61,569 nucleotides of DNA from an uncultured Flavobacteriaceae bacterium (GTDB lineage: Bacteria > Bacteroidota > Bacteroidia > Flavobacteriales > Flavobacteriaceae), in the NCBI GenBank assembly GCA_905479475.1, contig CAJQMT010000034.1:1-61569 (forward strand), written 5' to 3'. A program made the position numbers and the translations under genes. The notes beneath the pieces are model-generated. The model did not search any database. It saw only the letters and a list, made by a program, of their open reading frames with translations, and was not told the DNA's origin. The first letter of the stretch is position 1, and each line of letters opens with the position of its first letter. This document shows, piece by piece, positions 35,614-44,136 of this stretch.

Positions 35614-36591
35614 TTACTTTTTACGATCCACGACATAATCAATCATCGTCAATAAAGAAGTTTTGTAATCCGATTCGGGATAGGCATCTAAGATAGTCAA
35701 TGCTTTTTCTTTGTAATCTTGCATTTTCTGAACCGTATATTCAATACCTCCGCTATCTTTTACAAAAGCGATGACCTCTTTGACTCTTTTTTTATTGGTA
35801 TTGTATTTTTTTACTGAATTGATAAGCCACTTTCTATCTTTTTCCGAACAGGTGTTCAAGGTATGAATTAGTGGTAGTGTCATTTTCTGCTCTTTGATAT
35901 CAATACCTGTAGGTTTTCCAATATTGGAGTCGGTATAATCAAACAAATCGTCTTTTATTTGAAAAGCAATACCTATGAGCTCTCCAAATTTGTGCATTTT
36001 GTTAATTTCATCTTCAGTGGCGCCAACCGAAGCTGCTCCAATGGCACAACAAGCAGCAATGAGAGTTGCTGTTTTCTGTCGAATAATTTCAAAATATACG
36101 TCTTCTGTAATATCCAAACGACGGGCTTTTTCGATTTGCAACAACTCGCCTTCACTCATTTCTCGTACCGCTACAGAAATCAATTGTAAAATATCAAAAT
36201 CTCCGTGATCAATAGAAAGCAGCAAACCTTTTGACAAGAGAAAATCTCCAACCAAAACGGCTATTTTATTTTTCCACAGCGCATTTATTGAAAAGAAACC
36301 TCTTCTTTGATTGCTATCATCTACAACGTCATCATGCACCAAAGTGGCCGTATGAATCAATTCTATAACAGAAGCCCCTCGATAAGTTCGATCGTCAAAA
36401 CCTCCCTTGGAAACCATTTTAGCCACTAAAAACACAAACATTGGACGCATTTGTTTGCCTTTCCTTTTTACAATATAATAAGTGATTCTATTCAGCAAAG
36501 GAACCTTCGTCAACATAGACTCTTTGAATTTGTCTTCAAAGAGCTCCATCTCCAAATTTATCGGATATTTTATTTGCTCGATTGCTTTCAT
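35614..36591 (-). CDS. Trans-polyprenyl diphosphate synthase
   Basis: Chain-elongating prenyl synthase (325 aa), probably making the side chain of menaquinone. The first aspartate-rich motif is LVHDDVVDDSNQRRG and the second is FQIKDDLFDY. GKQMRPMFVFLVAKM carries the IPP-binding arginine region. Chain length cannot be told; IspB-type octaprenyl or heptaprenyl synthases are closest. Confidence 0.93.
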   Translation of the reverse strand: MKAIEQIKYPINLEMELFEDKFKESMLTKVPLLNRITYYIVKRKGKQMRPMFVFLVAKMVSKGGFDDRTYRGASVIELIHTATLVHDDVVDDSNQRRGFFSINALWKNKIAVLVGDFLLSKGLLLSIDHGDFDILQLISVAVREMSEGELLQIEKARRLDITEDVYFEIIRQKTATLIAACCAIGAASVGATEDEINKMHKFGELIGIAFQIKDDLFDYTDSNIGKPTGIDIKEQKMTLPLIHTLNTCSEKDRKWLINSVKKYNTNKKRVKEVIAFVKDSGGIEYTVQKMQDYKEKALTILDAYPESDYKTSLLTMIDYVVDRKK

Positions 36592-36670
36592 AGGTCGTTA
36601 AAAATAAGTTTTTTTTCTAATGTAATCGCATCAAAGAACTGCCTTTCTACAAAGAGACCAAATTTATGGC

Positions 36671-37723
36671 CTACTTTGTACTAATTTCTTTATTTGCCAA
36701 TTGACCGCAAGCGGCATCAATATCCTTACCTCTACTCCTCCGAACGTTTACCGTTATGTCATTCATTTCTAAAACACTCACGTAATCTGAAATAGCTTTT
36801 TTACTGGCCTGTTGAAACGCACCATCATCAATAGGGTTGTACTCGATGATGTTTACTTTTGACGGAATGTATTTGCAAAATTTCACCAATGCACGAATGG
36901 CTTCCTTCGTATCGTTGATTCCTTGCCAAACTACATATTCGTAGGTAACTGCCCTGTTGGTTTTCGCATACCAATATTCTAAAGATTCACGCAAGTCTGA
37001 CAACGGAAAGTTCACGTTGAACGGCATGATTTGAGTTCGAACCTCATCAATTGCCGAATGCAAAGACACGGCTAAATTAAATTTAACGGCGTCGTCTGCC
37101 AATTTTTTAATCATTTTTGGAACTCCTGAAGTGGAAACTGTAATCCGTTTTGGAGACATTCCTAAGCCTTCTGGAGAGGTGATTTTTTCAATAGACGCCA
37201 ATACGTTTTTATAGTTCATCAAAGGCTCTCCCATACCCATAAAAACGATGTTCGACAACTTGTGGTTGTAATACAACAAACTTTCTTGATTGATAGCAGC
37301 TACCTGATCATAAATCTCATCAGGATTTAAATTTCGCATGCGTTTCAAGCGTGCAGTAGCACAAAACTTGCAATCCAAACTACATCCTACTTGACTCGAC
37401 ACGCAGGCCGTCGTTCTCGTGTCCGTTGGAATTAAGACGGACTCCACTACCAATCCATCGTGTAACTTCACAGCATTTTTTACCGTACCATCAGTACTTC
37501 GCTGCATGTCATCTACTTTGATGTGATTGATAACAAAATGTGTTTCTAACATTTCACGCGTTTGGAGAGAAAGATTGGTCATCGCATCAAAAGAATGTGC
37601 TGATTTACTCCACAACCATTCATACACTTGATTCCCGCGAAAAGATTTGTCTCCATTTTCTGTGAAAAAAGTTCTCAATTGCTCTTTGGTCAACGCACGT
37701 ATGTCTCTCTTTTTTGATGTCAT
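36671..37723 (-). CDS. rlmN: Dual-specificity RNA methyltransferase RlmN
   Basis: Radical-SAM enzyme that methylates C2 of A2503 in 23S rRNA and of A37 in some tRNAs. It has 350 aa. The 4Fe-4S motif is CSLDCKFCATARLKRMR, and the second catalytic cysteine lies in DAACGQLANKE at the C-terminus. MGMGEPLMNYKNVLASI is the SAM-binding motif. It follows queA by 120 bp, with a terminator between. Confidence 0.96.
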   Translation of the reverse strand: MTSKKRDIRALTKEQLRTFFTENGDKSFRGNQVYEWLWSKSAHSFDAMTNLSLQTREMLETHFVINHIKVDDMQRSTDGTVKNAVKLHDGLVVESVLIPTDTRTTACVSSQVGCSLDCKFCATARLKRMRNLNPDEIYDQVAAINQESLLYYNHKLSNIVFMGMGEPLMNYKNVLASIEKITSPEGLGMSPKRITVSTSGVPKMIKKLADDAVKFNLAVSLHSAIDEVRTQIMPFNVNFPLSDLRESLEYWYAKTNRAVTYEYVVWQGINDTKEAIRALVKFCKYIPSKVNIIEYNPIDDGAFQQASKKAISDYVSVLEMNDITVNVRRSRGKDIDAACGQLANKEISTK

Positions 37724-37751
37724 TCTAGTAGGTTAAAGCAAGGTATCTATA

Positions 37752-37795
37752 AAAATTAAAAATCCCGACACTATACTTTATAGAACCGGGATATG
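37752..37795 (-). terminator. Terminator after queA
   Basis: On the minus strand ATCCCG (37787-37792) pairs with CGGGAT (37762-37767), with an inner TATA/TATA pairing, followed by a TTTTTAATTTTT tract. Confidence 0.75.
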
Positions 37796-37843
37796 GTATT
37801 GAATTCTATTTGCGAACTCGTTTCAATTATTTATTTCTCTAAT

Positions 37844-38893
37844 TTACAAAATTAACATGGCATCGCCATAAGAATAAAACTTGTAACCTTCTTTTACAGC
37901 TTCGTCGTAAGCTTTCATTAAAAAGTCGTATCCTGCAAAAGCAGCTGTCATCATCATTAAAGTTGACTTCGGCGTATGAAAATTTGTCACCATACAGTTG
38001 GCTATGCTAAATTTGTAAGGGGGGAAAATAAATTTGTGTGTCCAACCATCAAATGGGTTCAACCTTGCATTTGCAGAAACCGAAGATTCAACAGCTCTCA
38101 TCACAGTGGTTCCTACCGCACAAACTCTTCTTTGACCATCGAGCACCTTGTTCACTTTTTCAGCCGCATCTGGTGTAATCAAAGCTTGCTCTGAATCCAT
38201 CTTATGTTTTGACAGATCTTCCACCTCTACTGGACTAAATGTTCCCAATCCTACATGCAGTGTCAGCGCTTCAAAATCTACTCCTTTAATTTCCAAACGC
38301 TTCATCAAATGTTTTGAAAAATGCAATCCTGCAGTAGGTGCTGCTACAGCTCCTTCATTTTTTGCATAGATCGTTTGGTAACGTTCTGCATCCATTTCTT
38401 CTACATCTCTACTGATGTATTTTGGGATCGGCGTTTCTCCCAAAGCTGTCAATTTCTCTCTGAACTCTTCATAAGACCCATCGAATAAAAAACGCAACGT
38501 ACGCCCTCTAGAGGTTGTGTTGTCAATAACTTCTGCAACCAAACTCTCATCTTCACCAAAAAACAATTTGTTCCCGATTCTTATTTTACGAGCCGGGTCT
38601 ACCAATACATCCCACAGCCTATTTTCTGCATTCAATTCTCTCAATAAGAATACTTCAATTCTAGCACCCGTTTTTTCTTTGTTTCCAAACAAACGTGCAG
38701 GAAATACTTTGGTGTCATTGACCAACATCAAATCTCCATCATCAAAATAGTCGATCAAATCTTTGAACATTTTGTGCTCAATGGTTTGCTCTTTCCGATT
38801 CAATACCATCAAACGAGATTCATCTCTGTTTTCTGCTGGGTATTCTGCCAATAATTCACTCGGTAAATCGAAGTTAAATGCTGATAATTTCAT
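37844..38893 (-). CDS. queA: tRNA preQ1(34) S-adenosylmethionine ribosyltransferase-isomerase
   Basis: Transfers and isomerises the ribosyl part of SAM onto preQ1 in tRNA to give epoxyqueuosine. It has 349 aa. [23 protein letters not shown] is the N-terminal signature, [17 protein letters not shown] the conserved active-site region, and [19 protein letters not shown] the C-terminal motif. The promoter lies about 110 nt upstream. Confidence 0.96.
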   Translation of the reverse strand: MKLSAFNFDLPSELLAEYPAENRDESRLMVLNRKEQTIEHKMFKDLIDYFDDGDLMLVNDTKVFPARLFGNKEKTGARIEVFLLRELNAENRLWDVLVDPARKIRIGNKLFFGEDESLVAEVIDNTTSRGRTLRFLFDGSYEEFREKLTALGETPIPKYISRDVEEMDAERYQTIYAKNEGAVAAPTAGLHFSKHLMKRLEIKGVDFEALTLHVGLGTFSPVEVEDLSKHKMDSEQALITPDAAEKVNKVLDGQRRVCAVGTTVMRAVESSVSANARLNPFDGWTHKFIFPPYKFSIANCMVTNFHTPKSTLMMMTAAFAGYDFLMKAYDEAVKEGYKFYSYGDAMLIL

Positions 38894-39004
38894 TCTTTCG
38901 TGTCTGATTTTAAAGTCTCTTCTTTGTTGAAGACACTGTGTAATTGTTTGCTATTCAAATTTTCAAAAACAAAGACATCGCTTTTGTAAAATTTGAAAAG
39001 AAGG

Positions 39005-39036
39005 CAAATATACAACATCGAAATAGCGGTTGTCAA
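39005..39036 (-). promoter_or_regulatory. queA promoter
   Basis: Minus strand TTG (39034-39036), a 21-nt spacer, then TATATTTG (39005-39012). The predicted 5' leader is about 105 nt; I found no riboswitch-like structure in it. Confidence 0.6.
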
Positions 39037-39107
39037 GTGTTTGCCTATTTATTTTGTATTTGGGACATATCCGAAGGAAAACACATTGAAAAGGTTTCAG
39101 AAAAATC

Positions 39108-40319
39108 CTATTGAAAATTCGAAAAGTCTTCCCAAAAAGTAGGATACGATTTGGACACCACATTCGCTTCCTCAATGCGCAATGAAGTTTTTAGCAACAA
39201 AGGAGCAAAAGCCATTGCCATTCTGTGATCTTGGTAAGTAGCAATCGATACATCACTTTTTATTTTCCTGGAAGCTTTTAAATGCAAGGTTTCGTTGGTT
39301 ACCTCAATTTCCGCACCTAGTTTTGTCAGTTCGTTTTCCAAGGCCACCAATCGATCTGTTTCCTTTATCTTTAAAGTATGCAATCCTGACAAATCACAAG
39401 AAATTCCCATTCCAAAGCAAGTGACCGCAATCGTTTGGGCAATATCCGGAGCTTTGATCAAGTCAAAAGCAACGGTGGTAGGATTTTCAAAATCTTTACG
39501 CTTTTCCAGTTGGATACTGTGTTCTGAAAAAGTGGTTTTCACGCCAAAACTTTTGTAAATCTCAGCCAGAACAGAATCTCCCTGCAAGCTTTTTTGTTTG
39601 TAGGAATTCAAAATTATTTTTCCTCCCTCACTCAAAGCTACCAAACTGTAGTAATAGGAAGCCGAACTCCAGTCCGACTCCACTGTAACTGTCGTGTCTT
39701 GAATCTTATCTTTCGAGGCTACTGTAATTTTTTGACCCGAAAAAGAGGTGGGTATGCCCAATTCCTCCAAAAGACTCAACGTCATTTTTATATAGGGCAC
39801 AGAGGTGATGGCTCCGTCAAATTCAATTTCAATTCCTTTCGCCAAACTCGGAGCAATAAGTAACAGCGATGAAATGTACTGACTGCTCACATTTCCGTCA
39901 ATTCTAACCTTACCTCCTTCTAATTTTTTTCCTTTGATCAACAGGGGGGCAAATCCTTCATTTTCGGTGTAGGAAATATCGGCTCCCAAAGTTCTTAGGG
40001 CATTCACCAAAATTTGAATGGGGCGTTCTTTCATACGTCCCGAACCTGTTAAGATTACTTCTTTTCCTTCTTGAATGGACAATAAGCTGGTTAAAAATCG
40101 CATGGTGGTTCCTGCATGCCCAATATTGATTTCGGCACCTTTGTTTGCCAAAGCTTTGAGCATCAAATTTGTATCGTCTGAATTCGATAAATTCAACACT
40201 TTCAAATTGGGATATAGTTGCTGTAAAATTAACAGACGATTGGATTCACTTTTGGATCCTGTGATTTGTATTTCATCGTCTATTTGCCCTGAAAAATGCT
40301 TTAATCGTAGAGAATTCAT
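39108..40319 (-). CDS. aroA: 3-phosphoshikimate 1-carboxyvinyltransferase (EPSP synthase)
   Basis: Sixth step of the shikimate pathway, joining PEP to shikimate 3-phosphate. It has 403 aa, slightly shorter than the E. coli enzyme (427). ITGSKSESNRLLILQ is the N-terminal substrate motif, NIGHAGTTMRFLTSLLS the PEP/inhibitor loop, and IKETDRLVALENELTKLG the late signature. The genes upstream on the same strand form one unit with it (MazG-like, then an 84-aa membrane protein). Confidence 0.94.
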   Translation of the reverse strand: MNSLRLKHFSGQIDDEIQITGSKSESNRLLILQQLYPNLKVLNLSNSDDTNLMLKALANKGAEINIGHAGTTMRFLTSLLSIQEGKEVILTGSGRMKERPIQILVNALRTLGADISYTENEGFAPLLIKGKKLEGGKVRIDGNVSSQYISSLLLIAPSLAKGIEIEFDGAITSVPYIKMTLSLLEELGIPTSFSGQKITVASKDKIQDTTVTVESDWSSASYYYSLVALSEGGKIILNSYKQKSLQGDSVLAEIYKSFGVKTTFSEHSIQLEKRKDFENPTTVAFDLIKAPDIAQTIAVTCFGMGISCDLSGLHTLKIKETDRLVALENELTKLGAEIEVTNETLHLKASRKIKSDVSIATYQDHRMAMAFAPLLLKTSLRIEEANVVSKSYPTFWEDFSNFQ

Positions 40320-40323
40320 CTGC

Positions 40324-40578
40324 TTATTTTTTGATTTGTTGCCTTGCTTTTTTTCTTGAAAAATAAGCCATTGCCGAACCGTAAACGATGGCTATAGCAA
40401 TACGGATAAGAACAAATTTCAACCACGAACCATCTTGTAAGCTAGTAGAGATCGCATTGAAATTCCCGTCTTTAAAATAAGTCGCTGTACTCAACACGAT
40501 GGTGAGTAAGACTAGAAAACTAATACTAAAACGCACTGATACTTTCCAAAAAGGAGTTTCTGTAATATTTTGAGCCAT
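40324..40578 (-). CDS. Small membrane protein
   Basis: 84 aa with two hydrophobic segments (SVRFSISFLVLLTIVLSTATYF and FVLIRIAIAIVYGSAMAYF) and a basic tail (SRKKARQQIKK). Its ATG overlaps the stop codon of the MazG-like gene by one base (TAATG), and it ends 4 bp before aroA, so the three genes look translationally coupled. No family is recognised. Confidence 0.75.
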   Translation of the reverse strand: MAQNITETPFWKVSVRFSISFLVLLTIVLSTATYFKDGNFNAISTSLQDGSWLKFVLIRIAIAIVYGSAMAYFSRKKARQQIKK

Positions 40579-40904
40579 TATTTTAATTTTTGATTGTTGT
40601 GATGACGGTCATGATCTCTTTTGGTTTTTACATCCATTTTTTTATCAAACGATGCTTGCAAATCAATTCCTGTTTGGTTTGCCAAACAAAGTACCACAAA
40701 AACAACATCGGCCAACTCTTCGCCTAAATCTTTGTTTTTATCACTTTCTTTTTCACTTTGTTCTCCATACCTTCTTGCTATGATACGCGCTACTTCACCG
40801 ACTTCCTCCGTCAGTTGTGCCATATTGGTAAGTTCGTTGAAATAACGTACGCCGTGTTCTTTGATCCAAGAATCTACAGCTAATTGTGCATTTTTAATAT
40901 CCAT
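40578..40904 (-). CDS. MazG-like nucleotide pyrophosphohydrolase
   Basis: 108 aa, all-alpha NTP pyrophosphatase of the MazG/dUTPase-like group. Metal-binding acidic pairs appear in LTEEVGEVARIIARRYGE and DLGEELADVVFVVLCLAN. Such enzymes hydrolyse non-canonical or excess NTPs. The ATG at 40904 is preferred to a start eight codons upstream. First gene of the small aroA operon. Confidence 0.85.
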   Translation of the reverse strand: MDIKNAQLAVDSWIKEHGVRYFNELTNMAQLTEEVGEVARIIARRYGEQSEKESDKNKDLGEELADVVFVVLCLANQTGIDLQASFDKKMDVKTKRDHDRHHNNQKLK

Positions 40905-40971
40905 TGGCTCCGTATTTAAGCGTAGCAAATATAAGCAAGTCTACAGAAAAATCGTGTCTGAATTTTGAAAG

Positions 40972-42621
40972 TTATTGTTTGATGATTTTGGTGGTTACAA
41001 AAGTTTTACCCGTTTGAACTCTGAGCAAGTACAGACCTTTTGAAAAACTTTCAAGATGCAATACTCGGTCCTTTCCTTCGTACAATTTTTTCCCTGTTAT
41101 CGTATAGAGTGCTAGCTTCTCGAAACGCCCTTTTACGCGCACAACTCCTTGTGTTGGATTGGGAGTAATTTGTATGTCATCTTTAGGAGGTTTGTTTGTC
41201 ACTGACAAACTCATGGCATCGTAATCAAAATCATCTATATATGCAATTACTGGATCTGTGTTGTTCTCTGAATTCACTTGCAATACAATGCGATTGAAAT
41301 CAGTTCTCGAAGTAGGCGTTGCAGGGTTATTCTGGTTTACAAAAGTGTCATTCGCAAAATCAAATTCCACTTCTTGCCACTGGTCCAATACAATTGGCTT
41401 GATAATTTCACTTTGGGTAGTCCAAGAATTAGCTCCTAAGGTACCGTCTTGCAATTTCAACGATATTTGATTGGGCTGATTTCCGGTGATACTGCTCGAA
41501 GGCACATAAATTTTCAATGCAAACGAACTGTTCGATGACAAATCGAAATTATCGGACGTATCAAAACGAACATTGGCATACTGCCCTCCAGTATCTTCAT
41601 ATTTTAATACAGTCGCTGAAGTATTGATTCCTTCGGCGTGAGGGTTTGCAAAATTTGTATCCATACTCGATTGATCTTCCGCCCAAGTAGTAATCGTTCC
41701 ATTTCCTTCAAAATCGTCGTAAACGTTTTCAGCAGGATTAGAACCCGATCCTCCTCCACCATTGCTGTCAGTTGGAGTAGCTTCGTAAACACGGACATAA
41801 TCTATATCCATCGCACTTTGTGTGAAACTAGAAGAAATACTCGGTTGAATAGCTACATTCAACAAAAAATATTGAGGTGCGTCAAAAGGCCATGTACTGG
41901 CATCTTTGACTGTAGGATTGTAGGTGTAATGTGTGACTCCATCCACGCTAAAAATCATGCGATCTGCATTCCAGTCCAACTCATATACATGAAACTCGCT
42001 AGATGCGGTAGGAATGGTTTGCCCACCATGATTTATAGTTCCTCCGTAGCTAGAAGGAGTATGCATCGCACTTTGCACAAAATTTTGATTACTTCCCCAA
42101 TGCTCCATGATGTCTATTTCGCCACAGTTGGGCCATGGGGTTGTTCCGTAGGTATCTGTCCAATACCCTCCTGCTTCGGTAATATTTTTTCCCAACATCC
42201 AAATAGCAGGCCATGTTCCAACACCTATTGGTAATTTCGCGCGCACCTCTACACGTCCGTATTGGAAAGCGTATTTAGAATTCAGTCTTGCAGAGGTATA
42301 TTGTTTGTTGTATCCTTGATCTGTAAAATCTTCTTTTTTTGCAACGATACTCAACACGCCATTACTCACATAAGAATTGTCGATACGATTTGTATAATGT
42401 TGCACCTCGCTATTGTACCAACTTCCTCCGGCAGGAATTTGTGTTTGATGAAACCATTTTCCATCGTCGATTGCTCCATCTGTATCAAATTCATCAGACC
42501 AAAGTAACACGTTGGAATTTGTTTTTTGAGCCGTTTGAATCTTTTTGGTGTTGTTGTTTTGTGAGAATCCGTGGAAAGTTAACAAGAATAAACAAACAAA
42601 GGATGTATGCAATCTTAACAT
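40972..42621 (-). CDS. Secreted GH16 beta-glucanase with C-terminal sorting domain
   Basis: 549-aa extracellular glycoside hydrolase, most like laminarinases that cut beta-1,3-glucans of algae. It has a signal peptide (residues 1-20), a GH16 domain at about 38-282 with the catalytic GEIDIMEH motif (Glu168, Asp170, Glu173), and a Gly/Ser linker near 290. A beta-sandwich carbohydrate-binding-like module spans about 298-465. The last ~75 residues (PNPTQGVVRVKG...GLYLLRVQTG) are a type IX secretion sorting domain. No SusC/SusD pair adjoins. Confidence 0.92.
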   Translation of the reverse strand: MLRLHTSFVCLFLLTFHGFSQNNNTKKIQTAQKTNSNVLLWSDEFDTDGAIDDGKWFHQTQIPAGGSWYNSEVQHYTNRIDNSYVSNGVLSIVAKKEDFTDQGYNKQYTSARLNSKYAFQYGRVEVRAKLPIGVGTWPAIWMLGKNITEAGGYWTDTYGTTPWPNCGEIDIMEHWGSNQNFVQSAMHTPSSYGGTINHGGQTIPTASSEFHVYELDWNADRMIFSVDGVTHYTYNPTVKDASTWPFDAPQYFLLNVAIQPSISSSFTQSAMDIDYVRVYEATPTDSNGGGGSGSNPAENVYDDFEGNGTITTWAEDQSSMDTNFANPHAEGINTSATVLKYEDTGGQYANVRFDTSDNFDLSSNSSFALKIYVPSSSITGNQPNQISLKLQDGTLGANSWTTQSEIIKPIVLDQWQEVEFDFANDTFVNQNNPATPTSRTDFNRIVLQVNSENNTDPVIAYIDDFDYDAMSLSVTNKPPKDDIQITPNPTQGVVRVKGRFEKLALYTITGKKLYEGKDRVLHLESFSKGLYLLRVQTGKTFVTTKIIKQ

Positions 42622-42706
42622 GAGTTTAATTTTAGTTTAGTTGCGATAAAATTAAATTATTAATCCCATTTTTGATCTTTTTTAAACTATACACGTACTC
42701 TACAAG

Positions 42707-43345
42707 CTAATTTTTCAAAAAATTTAAAAATTGACCTCTCGGAATTTCTTCTGCCCCTAAACTTGCCAGATGGTCGTTGTAAACCTGGCAATCTAACAAC
42801 TTGTAATCTTCGCTTTTCAATTTTTCAACAAGATACACAAAGGCTACCTTAGAAGCGTTGCTGACTTTGCTAAACATGCTTTCTCCACAAAAAATAGTTC
42901 CCAAATCAATGCCATATAAACCGCCTACCAATTGCTTGTCTTGCCAAACTTCTATTGACTTGGCTTTCCCTTTTTTATGAAGATTTACATAGGCCTCTTC
43001 CATCTCATCTGTAATCCAAGTACCTAAATTGTCTGTTCTTTGAATCGACTTGCAATTGTAAATGACCTCTTCGAAATTTTGATTGAACGTGATTGTAAAC
43101 TCCTGATCTTTTAAAATTTTACGAAGACTTTTCGAAATTTTTAGTTTTTCAAAAAACAACACCATTCGAGGATTTGGACAATACCAGACAATAGGTTCAC
43201 CTTCTGAAAACCATGGAAAAATTCCATTCTTATAGGCATGTATCAATCTTTCGGTCGACAAATCTCCTCCCAAAGCCAAGACTCCATCTTCATTTGCGTT
43301 TTCTATATCTGGAAAATCTATGTTTTTATCTGAAAGCCAAATCAT
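42707..43345 (-). CDS. aat: Leucyl/phenylalanyl-tRNA-protein transferase
   Basis: Adds Leu or Phe to the N-terminus of proteins with N-terminal Lys or Arg, marking them for ClpAP. It has 212 aa. GIFPWFSEGEPIVWYCPNPRMVL and GGLYGIDLGTIFCGESMFS are family signatures, as is LLDCQVYNDHLASLGA. A TATTTTTG box ends 4 nt before the ATG, suggesting a leaderless mRNA. Confidence 0.94.
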   Translation of the reverse strand: MIWLSDKNIDFPDIENANEDGVLALGGDLSTERLIHAYKNGIFPWFSEGEPIVWYCPNPRMVLFFEKLKISKSLRKILKDQEFTITFNQNFEEVIYNCKSIQRTDNLGTWITDEMEEAYVNLHKKGKAKSIEVWQDKQLVGGLYGIDLGTIFCGESMFSKVSNASKVAFVYLVEKLKSEDYKLLDCQVYNDHLASLGAEEIPRGQFLNFLKN

Positions 43346-43349
43346 CGCG

Positions 43350-43357
43350 CAAAAATA
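43350..43357 (-). promoter_or_regulatory. -7 box (TATTTTTG) abutting the aat start codon
   Basis: The last G of the box is separated from the ATG by only 4 nt, so transcription would begin at or next to the start codon. The -33 element is not obvious. Confidence 0.45.
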
Positions 43358-43436
43358 TGGAAAGAAATAATTATTTTCACATCAAGCCTCGAATATTTGT
43401 ACTAAATTAGACATTCTCTTGAAAAGAAATTTGAAT

Positions 43437-44069
43437 ATGCGACAAGATCTCAAAACACATTACGGACACCTCTTTGAAAACGAGTTATTAGAGGAAATCA
43501 ATAATGTAAGCACCCTCAAAAATATTCCTGAAGGAACTCAAATTATAGACGTAGGACAAACCCTGACAAAAATGCCTTTACTTTTGGAAGGGGCCATAAA
43601 AATTTTAAGAGACGACGACAATGGAGACGAACTGTTACTCTATTTTTTAGAAAAAGGAGATACCTGTGCAATGACTTTGACTTGCTGTACTGGAAGTGCC
43701 AAAAGCGAAATCAAAGCCATTACCGAAATCGACACTAAACTGATCATGGTTCCTGTTTTTTATATGGAAGTTTGGATGGGTAAATACAAATCCTGGAGAG
43801 ACTTTGTTTTAGAAAGCTACCAAACTCGAATGTTAGAACTTTTGGACACAATTGATAAAATTGCTTTTTTAAAAATGGACGAACGTCTTTTAAACTATTT
43901 AAAAGACAAAGCCATGATCAATGGAAATACAAAAATCAAAACAACGCATCAAGAAATAGCCTACGAATTGCATACTTCACGGGTGGTCATTTCGAGACTT
44001 CTCAAAAAACTAGAATTGCAAAAAGCAATTGTGCTTCATAGAAATTCCCTCGAATTACTCACACTCTAA
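43437..44069 (+). CDS. Crp/Fnr-family regulator of the sulfur module
   Basis: 210-aa regulator with a cyclic-nucleotide-type sensor barrel and a C-terminal winged helix (TTHQEIAYELHTSRVVISRLLKKLE). The barrel holds three close cysteines, Cys77, Cys83 and Cys84, in DTCAMTLTCCTG. This is not the Fnr N-terminal cluster, so thiol or persulfide sensing is possible. The genes directly downstream concern sulfur compounds, and two of them have matching palindromes at activator distance. The ATG at 43437 is used; an in-frame TTG lies 18 nt upstream. Confidence 0.88.
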   Translation: MRQDLKTHYGHLFENELLEEINNVSTLKNIPEGTQIIDVGQTLTKMPLLLEGAIKILRDDDNGDELLLYFLEKGDTCAMTLTCCTGSAKSEIKAITEIDTKLIMVPVFYMEVWMGKYKSWRDFVLESYQTRMLELLDTIDKIAFLKMDERLLNYLKDKAMINGNTKIKTTHQEIAYELHTSRVVISRLLKKLELQKAIVLHRNSLELLTL

Positions 44070-44076
44070 GACCCGT

Positions 44077-44090
44077 GTAACAAATGTTAC
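44077..44090 (+). promoter_or_regulatory. Crp/Fnr-type operator before sulP
   Basis: Palindrome GTAACA-AA-TGTTAC. Its centre is 29.5 bp upstream of the first base of the TATTTTTG box at 44113, about -41 relative to a start just after the box, the class II activator position. It matches the site at 45867-45880. Confidence 0.7.
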
Positions 44091-44112
44091 TGTAAACACG
44101 TCTCTTCTCTTC

Positions 44113-44120
44113 TATTTTTG
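44113..44120 (+). promoter_or_regulatory. sulP -7 box (TATTTTTG)
   Basis: Exact TAnnTTTG match, 16 nt before the sulP ATG. There is no TTG at -33, where the operator lies instead, fitting an activator-dependent promoter. Confidence 0.6.
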
Positions 44121-44136
44121 CTGCAAACGAAAATAG

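Noticed and set aside
38894-39004. preQ1 riboswitch before queA
   Set aside because: I looked for the small preQ1 aptamer pattern (GC-rich stem with A-rich tail and downstream pairing) in the leader and did not find it; likewise upstream of the YhhQ-type gene.
44077-44090. Operator as terminator hairpin of the Crp/Fnr gene
   Set aside because: Arms of six bases with a 2-nt centre cannot form a good RNA loop and no T-tract follows; the repeated motif at the same promoter distance favours a protein-binding site.
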